A stretch of DNA of 64,000 nucleotides from Duganella sp. OV510. GTDB taxonomy: Bacteria > Pseudomonadota > Gammaproteobacteria > Burkholderiales > Burkholderiaceae_D. A program made the translations under genes and the position numbers. The stretch covers positions 310,001-374,000 of the forward strand of contig NZ_FNEQ01000002.1 in the NCBI RefSeq assembly GCF_900100205.1, given 5' to 3'. Each line of letters starts with the position of its first letter. Positions within the stretch are counted from its first letter, which is position 1. Below the pieces are notes generated by a model. The model was not told the DNA's origin and did no database searches. It saw only the letters and a list, made by a program, of their open reading frames with translations. Positions 34,564-44,990 of this stretch are shown piece after piece.

Positions 34564-36159
34564 ATGGCCGCATATCTGGAATTCGACCAGGTCTGCAAAT
34601 TCTTCCCCGGCGTGAAGGCGCTGAACGGCGTGAGCTTCGCGGCCCACGCCGGGCAGGTGCATGGCCTGCTGGGAGAGAACGGCGCGGGCAAGTCGACGCT
34701 GTTGAAGATCCTCGGCGGCCAGTACAAGCCGGATGGCGGGCGCCTGCTGGTCGATGGCACGGAACGTCATTTCACCAGCGCCAAGGACGCCATCCGCGCC
34801 GCTGTCGCCATCATTCACCAGGAACTGCAATACGTGCCGGAACTGACGGTGGCGGAGAACGTGCTACTGGGCCGCATGCCAACGCGTTTCGGCTTTCTCG
34901 ACAAGGCCCGCGCGCATCGCCTGGTGGCGGAGAAGCTGACCGCGATCGGCGTCGACCTGTCGCCGTCCGCGCGGCTGGCGGACCTGTCGATCGCGCAGCG
35001 GCAGATGGTGGAGATCTGCAAGGCCATCATGCAAGACGCACAGGTGATCGCCTTCGACGAACCCACCTCCTCGCTGTCGCACCGCGAGACCGACATCCTG
35101 TTCCGCCTGGTGAAGGAGTTGCGTGCCGATGGCCGCACCCTGATCTACATCTCGCATCGGCTGGAAGAACTGTACGAACTGTGCGACGCCTGCACCATCT
35201 TCCGTGATGGCCGCAAGATCATCACGCATGAGGTGATGGCCGATGTGCCGCGCGACCGCCTGATCAGCGACATGGTCGGCCGTGAACTGAGCGATATTTA
35301 CGATTACCGCGAGCGCCCGCACACCGAAGCGCGCTTGCAGGTACAAGGACTGAATGGCAAGCACGTCAAAGGCCCGCAAAGCTTCGCCGTCCACGGCGGC
35401 GAGGTACTGGGCTTTTTTGGCTTGGTCGGTGCCGGACGCAGCGAGTTGATGCGGCTGCTGTACAACGCTGATGCGCGCACCGCAGGCACAGTGCTACTGG
35501 ATGGCGTGCCTGTCGCCACAGGCGGCCCGGCCGACGCCATCGCCGCCGGCATCGTGCTGTGCCCGGAGGACCGCAAGGAGCAAGGCATCCTGGCCACCGC
35601 CTCGGTGGCGGAAAACATCAACATCAGCGTGCGCCGCAACGACCTGCGCGGCGGCGTATTCCTGCGCCACAAGCGCGAGGCCGCGCTGGCCGATGAATTC
35701 ATCGCCCGCCTGCGCATCAAGACGCCCAACCGCCAGCAGGAGATACGCCTGCTCTCCGGCGGCAATCAGCAGAAAGTCATCCTGGCGCGCTGGCTGGCCG
35801 AGCCGGGGCTAAAGGTGTTGATACTGGACGAGCCGACGCGCGGCATCGACGTCGGCGCCAAGAACGATATCTACCGTATCATCCACGAAGTGGCGGAACG
35901 CGGCTGCTGCGTCATCGTGGTGTCCAGCGAGCTGCCCGAAGTGCTGGGCATTTCCGACCGCGTGATCGTCATGCGCGAAGGCGCCATCTGCGGCGAGCTG
36001 CCACGCGCCATGGCCAACGAAACCGAAGTGCTGCGCCTCGCCCTGCCCGACGGCGCCACGTCCGCCAGCCCGGCCCCGATCCCCGCACATGGCGCAAACA
36101 TCGCCACCGCGCCGACTTATATCGAAACGCCTGCCCAACCTACACGGAGCATCGCATGA
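34564..36159 (+). CDS. Sugar ABC transporter ATPase, AraG/MglA type
   Basis: 531 residues with two fused ABC domains. First: Walker [10 protein letters not shown] (about 38-46), signature LSIAQRQ, Walker [10 protein letters not shown]. Second: [35 protein letters not shown], the degenerate-first/active-second pattern of monosaccharide importers. It is about 25 residues longer than E. coli AraG, with an Ala/Pro/Thr-rich tail ([11 protein letters not shown]). Its stop overlaps the permease start by four bases. Confidence 0.94.
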   Translation: MAAYLEFDQVCKFFPGVKALNGVSFAAHAGQVHGLLGENGAGKSTLLKILGGQYKPDGGRLLVDGTERHFTSAKDAIRAAVAIIHQELQYVPELTVAENVLLGRMPTRFGFLDKARAHRLVAEKLTAIGVDLSPSARLADLSIAQRQMVEICKAIMQDAQVIAFDEPTSSLSHRETDILFRLVKELRADGRTLIYISHRLEELYELCDACTIFRDGRKIITHEVMADVPRDRLISDMVGRELSDIYDYRERPHTEARLQVQGLNGKHVKGPQSFAVHGGEVLGFFGLVGAGRSELMRLLYNADARTAGTVLLDGVPVATGGPADAIAAGIVLCPEDRKEQGILATASVAENINISVRRNDLRGGVFLRHKREAALADEFIARLRIKTPNRQQEIRLLSGGNQQKVILARWLAEPGLKVLILDEPTRGIDVGAKNDIYRIIHEVAERGCCVIVVSSELPEVLGISDRVIVMREGAICGELPRAMANETEVLRLALPDGATSASPAPIPAHGANIATAPTYIETPAQPTRSIA

Positions 36160-37136
36160 GCGCGACCCAACTCAATCCTGCCGCTGAGGCCTCGCCGCTG
36201 ATCTCGCGCCAATGGCTGTCGGACTACAGCATGCCGCTGGCCTACCTGGTGCTGTTCGCCGTGCTGTCGGCGACGGTGGACAACTTCTTCTCCGTGACCA
36301 ATGTGGTCGGACTGATGCTTTCGGTGGCGCAGATCGGCATGGTCGCCTGCACCATGATGTTCTGCCTCGCCTCGCGTGACTTCGACCTGTCGGTGGGCTC
36401 CACCATCGCCTTTGCCGGCGTGCTGGGCGCCATCGTGCTGGAGCAAAGCGGCAGCGTCACCATCGCCGTAGCCGCCGGCCTGGGTGCCGGCGCCTTGATC
36501 GGCGCGCTGAACGGCGTGCTGATCGCTTACCTGCGCGTCAACGCGCTGATCGCCACGCTGGCCACCATGCTGATGGTGCGCGGCCTGGCCTTCATCGTCT
36601 CCAAGGGCCAGGCGGTCGGCATCAACGACGACAACTTCATCGACTTCGGCGATACGCGCATCTTCGGCATGCCGCTGCCGGTACTGGTGGCAGGCGCCTG
36701 CTTCATCGTGTTCGGCGTCCTGCTCAACCAGACGGTATTTGGCCGCAACACGCTGGCCATCGGCGGCAATCCCGAAGCCGCGCGGCTGGCCGGCGTGCGC
36801 GTCGAACGGCTGCGCGTGTGGATCTTCCTGCTGCAAGGCTTGATTACCGCGATGGCCGGCCTGATCCTCGCCTCGCGCATCACCAGTGGACAGCCGAATG
36901 CCGCGCAGGGCTTTGAGCTGGATGTCATCTCCGCCTGCGTGCTTGGCGGCGTCTCGCTACAAGGCGGCAAGGCGCGCATCTTCGGCGTGCTGATCGGCGT
37001 GCTGATTATGGGCACGGTGGAAAACGTCATGAATCTGCTCGACGTCGACGCCTTCTATCAGTACCTGATGCGCGGCCTGATTCTGCTGGTCGCTGTGCTG
37101 CTGGACCAGCTCAAGACACGCGGCGAGCGCCGCTGA
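36156..37136 (+). CDS. Sugar ABC transporter permease, AraH type
   Basis: 326 residues, about nine to ten membrane helices. The family segment [24 protein letters not shown] and the EAA-like loop [18 protein letters not shown] are those of RbsC/AraH/MglC permeases, and [18 protein letters not shown] follows near the C-terminus. It forms the channel with two copies of the AraG-like ATPase. It overlaps the ATPase gene by four bases and ends one base before a convergent flavin monooxygenase gene, closing the dgoD operon. Confidence 0.94.
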   Translation: MSATQLNPAAEASPLISRQWLSDYSMPLAYLVLFAVLSATVDNFFSVTNVVGLMLSVAQIGMVACTMMFCLASRDFDLSVGSTIAFAGVLGAIVLEQSGSVTIAVAAGLGAGALIGALNGVLIAYLRVNALIATLATMLMVRGLAFIVSKGQAVGINDDNFIDFGDTRIFGMPLPVLVAGACFIVFGVLLNQTVFGRNTLAIGGNPEAARLAGVRVERLRVWIFLLQGLITAMAGLILASRITSGQPNAAQGFELDVISACVLGGVSLQGGKARIFGVLIGVLIMGTVENVMNLLDVDAFYQYLMRGLILLVAVLLDQLKTRGERR

Positions 37137-37137
37137 G

Positions 37138-38310
37138 TCAGGACACGCCCCACACGCGGCCGGCGATATAAGTCGCGCCGTCGCGTGTCTTCAGCAGATC
37201 GCTGAAGATGGCGCGCAAGGCGCGCGCCTCCGCGCTTGGACGCATGATGGCCACCTGCGCGCGCGACCAGTCCAGCACCTGCGCGCCTATCGGATGCCGT
37301 TCGGCGTGGTACGTATCCAGCAGCCCTTCCGGCGCATCGCCGCGTAAGGTCGCCGCCAGCTTCCAGCCCAGACTCACCGCGTCGCCGATGCCCAGGTTCA
37401 GTCCCTGCCCGCCCAGCGGCGAATGGATATGCGCGGCATCGCCTGCCAGCAGGATGCGGCCGTTGCGGTAACTGGTGACCTGGCGCGCACGGTCGGTCCA
37501 GGTGGTGGCCACATGCAGCGCGTGGAGCGTCACGTCAGTTTGCGAGATGCGGCGCAGTACCGTTTGCACATGCTCCAGCGTCAGCGGCGCGCCACTTTGA
37601 TGGAACGCGCCGCCATCGAAATCCAGCATGGCGAGATAGCCAGGCTGCGATTGGAAGTACATGCCGTCGGGCGTCAGGTTGCGGCCGGGCTTCAGCGTGC
37701 CGGGATCGGCAAACGCCACCTGCACGGTGTAACCGGTGAACTCCGGTTCCGTGCCGGCAAACTCAAAGCCGCCAGCCTTGCGCACTACGCTGCGCGCGCC
37801 ATCGCAGCCGACCAGCCAGCGGCCCGCAAACTTTTGCTCCGCAGTCTGCACCTTGACCACGTCTGCACACTGTTCCACGCCGGTGACGGCGACACCGCGC
37901 CGTATCTCGACGCCCAGCGCCAGCGCTCGGCGGGTCAGCACGGCTTCCGTCTCCGCCATCTCCGAAATCAGATTGGTAGGCAGTGCATTCGACCAGCGCG
38001 AAGTATCGATGTCGCCGTACAAGAACGGCAAGCCGGCAAAGTGTCCAGCCTGCGCAGAGGCCACATGGCCGAACGGATTCTTGACACGCTTGGGTACCTC
38101 CAGCTGATCAAGCAGCCCACGCTGCGCGAACGCCGCAATCGTCGGCGCCGACAGGCCGCGTATGCCGAACGGCATTTGCTTCAACGGCGAATAAGGATCT
38201 TCCGCTTTCTCCAGTATCAGCACCGAGCAGCCGGCCGAGGCCAGTTCGCCAGCCAGGAACAAGCCGACCGGGCCGGCGCCTGAAATCATCACATCGTAAG
38301 TAGTATTCAT
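37138..38310 (-). CDS. FAD-dependent aromatic monooxygenase (PheA/TfdB/MhpA-like)
   Basis: 390 residues. Class A flavin hydroxylase marks in order: ISGAGPVGLFLAGELASAG (FAD dinucleotide site, about 8-26), VGCDGARSVVRKA (DG motif) and ILLAGDAAHIHSPLGGQGLNLGIGDA (GD motif). These enzymes insert oxygen into phenols or related aromatics, using NAD(P)H. It is shorter than phenol 2-monooxygenases (lacking their thioredoxin-like tail), closer to the tetracycline/polyketide-hydroxylase branch. An AraC-type gene lies 52 bases upstream on the same strand, probably co-transcribed. Substrate unknown. Confidence 0.87.
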   Translation of the reverse strand: MNTTYDVMISGAGPVGLFLAGELASAGCSVLILEKAEDPYSPLKQMPFGIRGLSAPTIAAFAQRGLLDQLEVPKRVKNPFGHVASAQAGHFAGLPFLYGDIDTSRWSNALPTNLISEMAETEAVLTRRALALGVEIRRGVAVTGVEQCADVVKVQTAEQKFAGRWLVGCDGARSVVRKAGGFEFAGTEPEFTGYTVQVAFADPGTLKPGRNLTPDGMYFQSQPGYLAMLDFDGGAFHQSGAPLTLEHVQTVLRRISQTDVTLHALHVATTWTDRARQVTSYRNGRILLAGDAAHIHSPLGGQGLNLGIGDAVSLGWKLAATLRGDAPEGLLDTYHAERHPIGAQVLDWSRAQVAIMRPSAEARALRAIFSDLLKTRDGATYIAGRVWGVS

Positions 38311-38362
38311 GCCGCCAGTCTAAGGACCACAGCGGGGCGACGGCTTGTATAAACGCGACAAA

Positions 38363-39127
38363 TCAGCGTTGCCGCTCGCGCGCGAATGCCGCTGGCGTCA
38401 TGCCGCTGTAGCGCTTGAATTCCCGGCTCAGGTGAGACTGATCCGTATAGCCGAGCGCCTGCGCCAACGCGGCCAGGCTGGTCTCCGGCTCGGTCCACAA
38501 GCGGTTACGCGCCTGCTCGAAGCGCATCAGGCCCGCCACGTCCTTCACCGTATGCCCGGACGACTGCTTGAACTTGCGCTCCAGCGTGCGCACCGTCGCG
38601 TGGGCGGCGGCTGCTACCTCGCTGACGGCCAGCGCCCCCTGCGCCGCAAGCATCGCCAACCCGGCTTTATAGATCGTGCTGTCCACCGACGCAGGTTGCG
38701 TGTGCAGAAAATACTGTGCCAGCAGCGCCACTGCGTCCTCAATGCGGCCGGCTGCGACCTGCGCCTGGAAAGCGTCCTGCAGCTGCGCCACCGGATGCGC
38801 TAGCAGGCGCAAGCCATCTTTGCCGGGCGGCAGGCCGAGCAAATCAAACACCGTCCATGGATAACAGCGGATGCCGATCACATCCAGCCGGCCATCGGTG
38901 CTCAGCACCACCGGCTGATTCAGTAGTCCCATCAGGAAGGGCGACGGCAAAGAATTGCCTTCAAGATAACAATTGCCGACGTAGAAAATAATCTCCGCAT
39001 ACCCATCTGGAATGATCTCGAAGTCCCGTCCATGGAATTCCCGGCGGGTATGCCAGAAGCATCTGATGGTGCCTCGCAGCGCTTCAGGTGGCTCAAATTC
39101 CCGGTGCAGATCATGCGCTGTAGTCAT
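38363..39127 (-). CDS. AraC-family transcriptional regulator
   Basis: 254 residues. An N-terminal domain with FEPPEALRGTIRCFWH and IIPDGYAEIIFYVG is the type found in many one-domain AraC sensors (DUF6597-like), followed by a helix-turn-helix pair: LAVSEVAAAAHATVRTLERKF and the second motif SLAALAQALGYTDQSHLSREFKRYSGMTP. The ligand is unknown. It precedes the monooxygenase gene by 52 bases on the same strand and is likely its regulator or operon partner. The start codon ATG at 39127 lies 50 bases from the groE promoter region. Confidence 0.88.
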   Translation of the reverse strand: MTTAHDLHREFEPPEALRGTIRCFWHTRREFHGRDFEIIPDGYAEIIFYVGNCYLEGNSLPSPFLMGLLNQPVVLSTDGRLDVIGIRCYPWTVFDLLGLPPGKDGLRLLAHPVAQLQDAFQAQVAAGRIEDAVALLAQYFLHTQPASVDSTIYKAGLAMLAAQGALAVSEVAAAAHATVRTLERKFKQSSGHTVKDVAGLMRFEQARNRLWTEPETSLAALAQALGYTDQSHLSREFKRYSGMTPAAFARERQR

Positions 39128-39175
39128 ATCGATACTATTTTGACGTCTTTTTGATGATACTCAAGCCCGGGTGCC

Positions 39176-39204
39176 TTGAAATGCCCCAAGGTCGACCCTA
39201 TAAT
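39176..39204 (+). promoter_or_regulatory. Sigma-70 promoter of groES-groEL
   Basis: TTGAAA (39176-39181), a 17-base spacer, and a perfect TATAAT (39199-39204). The -10 box abuts and shares one base with the CIRCE operator, so HrcA binding would block polymerase directly. Confidence 0.85.
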
Positions 39205-39230
39205 TAGCACTCGATACGGAGGAGTGCTAA
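39204..39230. promoter_or_regulatory. CIRCE element (HrcA operator) for groESL
   Basis: Perfect consensus: TTAGCACTC (39204-39212), 9-base spacer, GAGTGCTAA (39222-39230). HrcA, whose gene is not in this window, represses through it until heat titrates GroEL. There is no obvious sigma-32 promoter in the same stretch. Confidence 0.95.
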
Positions 39231-39281
39231 CAATCCTCTGTTAAACAAACTGTACCATTGTTAATAATTAAGGAGTTTTGT

Positions 39282-39572
39282 ATGAACCTTCGCCCTTTGA
39301 ACGATCGCGTAATCGTCAAACGCCTCGACCAGGAAACCAAAACTGCGTCCGGCCTGATCATCCCTGATGCGGCCGCTGAAAAACCAGATCAAGGCGAAGT
39401 CCTGGCGGTTGGCAATGGCAAGATCCTGGAAGACGGCAAAGTACGTCCTCTGGATGTCAAAGTAGGCGACCGCGTCCTGTTCGGCAAATACGCCGGCCAG
39501 ACCGTCAAGATCGACGGCCAGGAACTGATGGTCATGCGCGAAGAAGACATCATGGCGATCGTCACCAAGTAA
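39282..39572 (+). CDS. groES: Co-chaperonin GroES
   Basis: 96 residues from the ATG at 39282, with TAAGGAG upstream; the track to 39258 adds a non-conserved extension. GroES caps the GroEL ring. Family marks: [13 protein letters not shown], the mobile loop [29 protein letters not shown] and [15 protein letters not shown]. It is the first gene of the CIRCE-controlled groESL operon, 46 bases before groEL. Confidence 0.98.
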   Translation: MNLRPLNDRVIVKRLDQETKTASGLIIPDAAAEKPDQGEVLAVGNGKILEDGKVRPLDVKVGDRVLFGKYAGQTVKIDGQELMVMREEDIMAIVTK

Positions 39573-39588
39573 TTACTGGTCCGACTGA

Positions 39589-41268
<1,680 letters not shown>

Positions 41269-41299
41269 TCACGCCGGCCGGCTAAACCAGCCTGCTATC

Positions 41300-41336
41300 A
41301 AAGCCCGCGATCGCTTCGGCGATGCGGGCTTTTTTC
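41300..41336 (+). terminator. Rho-independent terminator of groESL
   Basis: AAGCCCGC (41301-41308) pairs with GCGGGCTT (41324-41331), with an inner ATCGC/GCGAT stem and a TTCG tetraloop, followed by a U-run. It ends just before the next gene at 41352. Confidence 0.9.
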
Positions 41337-41351
41337 TTGTACACTCGCAAG

Positions 41352-42503
41352 ATGTCCTCCCGCCGACGCTCCCTGATCGCCGCCAGCAGCGCCCATGCCG
41401 TGCATGACGGCCCCACTGATCTGATCTACGTTTTGCTGCCGATCTGGCAGGCGCAGTTTGCCATCAGCTATGCGATGATCGGCTTGTTGCGCGCGTCGTA
41501 TTCCGGCGTGATGGCCGGCTTTCAGCTGCTGGCCAGCCGGCTGGCGCGGCGCTGGGGACGCGAACGCATGCTGATCGGCGGCACGGCGCTGGCCGGCATC
41601 GCCTACCTGATTGCCGGCGTGGGCGGCGGCCTGCCGCTGCTGTTGTTTGCGCTGATGCTCGGCGGCCTGGGCGCCAGCACGCAGCATCCGCTGGCCTCGT
41701 CGCTGGTGACGGATGCGTACGCAGCTGGCGGCAACGTCAAGGAGGCGCTATCTCAGTACAACTTTGCCGGCGATATCGGCAAGACCTTGATACCTGGCGC
41801 GGTCGGCTTGCTATTGGTGGTGCTCAGCTGGCAGACCAGCGTGATGCTGATCGGCGCGCTCGGCCTGGGGGCAGCGTTGCTGCTATGGTGGCTGCTGCCG
41901 TCGCGCCCCACCGCCGGAAGCGAAAAGGCCAACCGTGTATCGCATGGCAAAGGCTCCGTCAGCGGTCTGCGCGCACTGCTGGCGACCGGCACGCTGGACA
42001 GCGCCGTGCGCATGGGCTTCCTGACCTTCCTGCCTTTCCTGTTGAAGAACAAGGGTGCCGGCACGGCCGGCATCGGCATGGCCTTATCGCTGCTGTTTGT
42101 TGGTGGCGCGTTTGGCAAGCTGTTCTGCGGCTACCTGGGTGCGCGTATCGGCATGATGAAGACGGTGTGGGCGACCGAGTCGCTGACCTCGCTGTGCATC
42201 GTGCTGGCGGTGTGGCTGCCGTTAAGCGGCGTGATGGTCATGCTGCCAGTGCTGGGACTGGCGTTGAATGGCACCTCGTCGGTGCTGTATGGCGTGGTGC
42301 CGGAACTGGCCGCAGCAGGCAAGCACGAGCAGGCGTTTGCCTGGTTCTATACCGGCACCATTGGCGCGGGCGCATTGTCGCCGGTGTTATTCGGGCGTCT
42401 CGGCGATGCGATGGGCGTATCGGTAGCGCTGTGCGCGCTGGCAGCACTTCTGCTTCTGACGCTGCCGCTATCGTGGCGCGTGCAGAAGGCGCTTGTGCGC
42501 TAA
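41352..42503 (+). CDS. MFS transporter, fosmidomycin-resistance (Fsr)-like
   Basis: 383 residues, twelve hydrophobic helices. The opening HAVHDGPTDLIYVLLPIWQAQF is the motif of the Fsr/YfnC group of major facilitator pumps, which export fosmidomycin and related small molecules. Helix-loop elements ASRLARRWGRERMLIGG and LFCGYLGARIGMMKT fit MFS loops 2-3 and 8-9. The start at 41352 follows the groEL terminator; the earlier ATG at 41322 lies in its stem. Substrate not determined. The following VOC gene starts 37 bases later. Confidence 0.83.
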   Translation: MSSRRRSLIAASSAHAVHDGPTDLIYVLLPIWQAQFAISYAMIGLLRASYSGVMAGFQLLASRLARRWGRERMLIGGTALAGIAYLIAGVGGGLPLLLFALMLGGLGASTQHPLASSLVTDAYAAGGNVKEALSQYNFAGDIGKTLIPGAVGLLLVVLSWQTSVMLIGALGLGAALLLWWLLPSRPTAGSEKANRVSHGKGSVSGLRALLATGTLDSAVRMGFLTFLPFLLKNKGAGTAGIGMALSLLFVGGAFGKLFCGYLGARIGMMKTVWATESLTSLCIVLAVWLPLSGVMVMLPVLGLALNGTSSVLYGVVPELAAAGKHEQAFAWFYTGTIGAGALSPVLFGRLGDAMGVSVALCALAALLLLTLPLSWRVQKALVR

Positions 42504-42540
42504 AATCTGCGCTCCCATGGACTTCCTTCAGGAGTGCAGC

Positions 42541-42969
42541 ATGGAAACACAGGAATTGCATCGCGGTCGTCTGATCGACCATCTTCAGCTGGTCGTGCGC
42601 GACCTGCCTGCTTCGCAAAAATTTTATACCGCTGTGCTGGAGGTGCTCGACATTCCTATCGGCGGCACTGGCGACACCTATTTCTGGGCGGATGAGCTGT
42701 TTGTCTCCACGGCGGACAGCGAAGCGGCGCTGGGTGTGCTGACCGGCCGTCATCACCTGGCGTTTCAGGCAAAAGACCGCGCGACAGTAGAAGCCTTCCA
42801 CCAGGCCGCGCTGGCCGCCGGCGGCAAGGACAACGGTGCGCCGGGCGAACGCCCCTACCATCCCGGCTACTACGCCGCCTTCGTGCTGGACCCGGACGGC
42901 AACAACATCGAAGCCGTCTTCCACGGCGACGCCAAACGCAGCGCGCCATCGGTGCAGATTACGTTCTAG
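42541..42969 (+). CDS. VOC-superfamily (glyoxalase/bleomycin-resistance fold) protein
   Basis: 142 residues from the ATG at 42541 with AGGAG eight bases upstream. A single vicinal-oxygen-chelate domain: IDHLQLVVRDLPASQKFYTAVL, HHLAFQAKDRATVEAF and the C-terminal FVLDPDGNNIEAVFHG, which together give the His/Glu metal-binding set. Such proteins act as small dioxygenases, lyases, thiol transferases or drug-binding proteins. It follows the MFS gene on the same strand, so the two may share a detoxification role. Specific activity unknown. Confidence 0.85.
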   Translation: METQELHRGRLIDHLQLVVRDLPASQKFYTAVLEVLDIPIGGTGDTYFWADELFVSTADSEAALGVLTGRHHLAFQAKDRATVEAFHQAALAAGGKDNGAPGERPYHPGYYAAFVLDPDGNNIEAVFHGDAKRSAPSVQITF

Positions 42970-43016
42970 GCGTGTGAACTACCGGATGACGGCGCGCATT
43001 CCGTCACCTCAAACCA

Positions 43017-43439
43017 TCAAGCGTCGCGGTATTGGGCTTCGAGTTCTTCGCGGCGTGGGGTGTCGGCGATATGGAGAATCAGGGTTTCTTGCAAGTCGGC
43101 CGGGTGCGAGGCGCGGTGTCGGGCGAACCAGAAGACTTCTTCCAGGTCGTCATCGTCATGTGCGGTAATCAGCACGCGGCGCTCTTCAGGCACGTCTTCA
43201 TAGTTGACGGCTTCCAGGGCGGCATCTTCCAGCGCTTCGCGCCACTGCTCGCTGTCCTTGCCCCACGTCAGCGCATACAGGCAGCCGGATTCGATCAGCC
43301 AGCGGCTGATGTCCCACATCATCGTCTCCTGCACATCGGCTTCGGCAACGACAACGGTTTTGAACTGGCGCAGGCCTTCCAGTATGGGAAGGTCTGCGTC
43401 AGGGCTAAGGTGAAGATATTTGGGAGCTGGGCTTTGCAT
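43017..43439 (-). CDS. Hypothetical acidic protein, DUF-type
   Basis: 140 residues, soluble, strongly acidic (about 20 Asp and 16 Glu) with no signal peptide or membrane helix. Conspicuous segments: FKTVVVAEADVQETMMWDISRWLIESGCLYALTWG-like core in pieces, and ITAHDDDDLEEVFWFARHRASHPA. The alternation of beta strand and helix suggests a small alpha/beta fold. I do not recognise a named function; similar short proteins of unknown role are common in Proteobacteria. It stands alone, convergent with the VOC gene and upstream of the lactonase gene end by 29 bases on the same strand. Confidence 0.75.
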   Translation of the reverse strand: MQSPAPKYLHLSPDADLPILEGLRQFKTVVVAEADVQETMMWDISRWLIESGCLYALTWGKDSEQWREALEDAALEAVNYEDVPEERRVLITAHDDDDLEEVFWFARHRASHPADLQETLILHIADTPRREELEAQYRDA

Positions 43440-43468
43440 GGCGTAACGCGATTGCTAAAGCCCGCATT

Positions 43469-44350
43469 TTAGCCGAAGCGGGCGGCTGGCAGGCCTGGCA
43501 CGTCGACGCGGACTGCGAATACGGCGCCGGTCAGCGGATGGGCGGCTAGCTGTTCCGGCGTGTTGTCTTCGCTGGCGGTGGTGATGTACAGCGTCTTCAG
43601 GTCGGCGCCGCCGAACGTGCAGGAGGCGGGATTGCGAACTGGTACGGGTATCGTGTCCAGCAACTCGCCAGCCGGCGAGTAGCGGCAGACGCGGCTGCCG
43701 CCCCATTGCGCGATCCACACGCAGCCTTCGCTGTCGACCGTCATGCCATCCGGCGAACCTTCGCCTTCGCCGAACTGGCGCCACACGCGCGGCTCGCCCA
43801 GCGTGCCGTCGGCCGACAGCGGATAGGCGTAGGTGCGGCCTTCGTAGCTGTCGGTGTGGTACATGGTCGCGCCATCGAGGCTGAAGGTCGGGCCATTGCA
43901 GATATGGTAGCCGTCATCGGCCACATGCAGCGAGTGATCTTTCTCCAGGCGGAACAGCTTGCCCACCGCCTGCGCGTAATCGGTGTTGTGCATGGAACCG
44001 GCCCAGATGCGGCCGGTGCTGTCGACCTTGGCGTCGTTCATGCGCAGGCCGCTGCCTTCGGCAAACGGACGATGCAGGTATTCGATGCGCAGTTCCGGCT
44101 CCAGCCACACGCGGGCGATACCGTCACGCAGGCCGGCCATGAAGCCGTCACCGTCGCGGCGCGCGATCAGCCAGCAGATGAAGTCCGGCATCGCCCAGCT
44201 GCGGCGCTCGCCGCTGCCGACTTCAATCGCATGCAGCGTCTGGTTTTTCAGGTCGACAAAGTACAGACGGTTCTGTTCCGCCACCCACAGCGGGCCTTCG
44301 CCCAGTTGCGCGCCCGCTTGCCACAGGCACTGCACATCATGCTTGCTCAT
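43469..44350 (-). CDS. SMP-30/gluconolactonase-family sugar lactonase
   Basis: 293 residues from the ATG at 44350. It is a canonical six-bladed SMP-30 lactonase: metal ligand Glu18 in LGEGPLWV, the Asn in RMNDAKVDSTGRIWAGSM, and SPDGMTVDSEGCVWIA with the remaining Asp/Asn ligands. It hydrolyses a sugar-1,4- or 1,5-lactone to the acid. Being the third gene of the dgoK-dgoA operon it most likely opens D-galactono-lactone. The start lies 16 bases after dgoA. Confidence 0.9.
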   Translation of the reverse strand: MSKHDVQCLWQAGAQLGEGPLWVAEQNRLYFVDLKNQTLHAIEVGSGERRSWAMPDFICWLIARRDGDGFMAGLRDGIARVWLEPELRIEYLHRPFAEGSGLRMNDAKVDSTGRIWAGSMHNTDYAQAVGKLFRLEKDHSLHVADDGYHICNGPTFSLDGATMYHTDSYEGRTYAYPLSADGTLGEPRVWRQFGEGEGSPDGMTVDSEGCVWIAQWGGSRVCRYSPAGELLDTIPVPVRNPASCTFGGADLKTLYITTASEDNTPEQLAAHPLTGAVFAVRVDVPGLPAARFG

Positions 44351-44366
44351 CAGTTCGATTCCGTAG

Positions 44367-44990
44367 TTAGACGGCCAAGGCACGCCAGGTGTTGACGAAG
44401 GCTTCCGCGCGTTCCTTCAGTTGTTCCAGCGTGACGCCCGGCGTGTACAGCGCGCCGCCAATGCCGAAGCCGGTGGCGCCCGCCTTGACCCAGTCGGCCA
44501 TCGTCTCCGGCGTCACACCGCCCACCGGCCATACCGGCGTACCGGCCGGCAGCACGCTCTTCAGCGCCTTGACGCCACCGTGGCCAACCGACTCGGCCGG
44601 GAAAATCTTCAGCGCATGCGCGCCAGCGTCCAGCGCTGCAAATGCTTCGCTCGGCGTGGCCACGCCTGGCGAGCAGTACATGCCCAGGTCGGCGGCGCGG
44701 CGGATCACCGCCGGTACGCAGTTCGGCGACACCAGCAAACGGCCGCCCGCTTCGAAAACGGCGTCGACGTGGCCGACATTCAGCATGGTGCCGCCGCCGA
44801 CCAGCGTGTCCGGCAGGTCCAGTTCGACGATGGAGGCAATCGCTTCCAGCGCGCCAGGGCGGTTCAGCGGCACTTCCAGCGCGCGGAAGCCGGCGTTGTA
44901 CAGCACTTTGGCGACATCAACCGCCTCGGCAGGGGCCAGGCCGCGCAGAATGGCAACCAGCGGCGTGGTCGGGTGGGATAAAGTAGTCAT
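44367..44990 (-). CDS. dgoA: 2-dehydro-3-deoxy-6-phosphogalactonate aldolase
   Basis: Class I aldolase cleaving 2-dehydro-3-deoxy-6-phospho-D-galactonate to pyruvate and glyceraldehyde 3-phosphate. 207 residues, matching E. coli KDPGal aldolase (205). Schiff-base Lys128 in HALKIFPAE, catalytic Glu39 in ALEVPLN, and VGGGTM, SPN and GGVTPETM phosphate-binding loops are all present. It overlaps dgoK by four bases and precedes the lactonase by 16. A KDPG (gluconate) aldolase is the only close alternative; the SPNC and ATPSEA segments and the dgoK partner favour DgoA. Confidence 0.92.
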   Translation of the reverse strand: MTTLSHPTTPLVAILRGLAPAEAVDVAKVLYNAGFRALEVPLNRPGALEAIASIVELDLPDTLVGGGTMLNVGHVDAVFEAGGRLLVSPNCVPAVIRRAADLGMYCSPGVATPSEAFAALDAGAHALKIFPAESVGHGGVKALKSVLPAGTPVWPVGGVTPETMADWVKAGATGFGIGGALYTPGVTLEQLKERAEAFVNTWRALAV

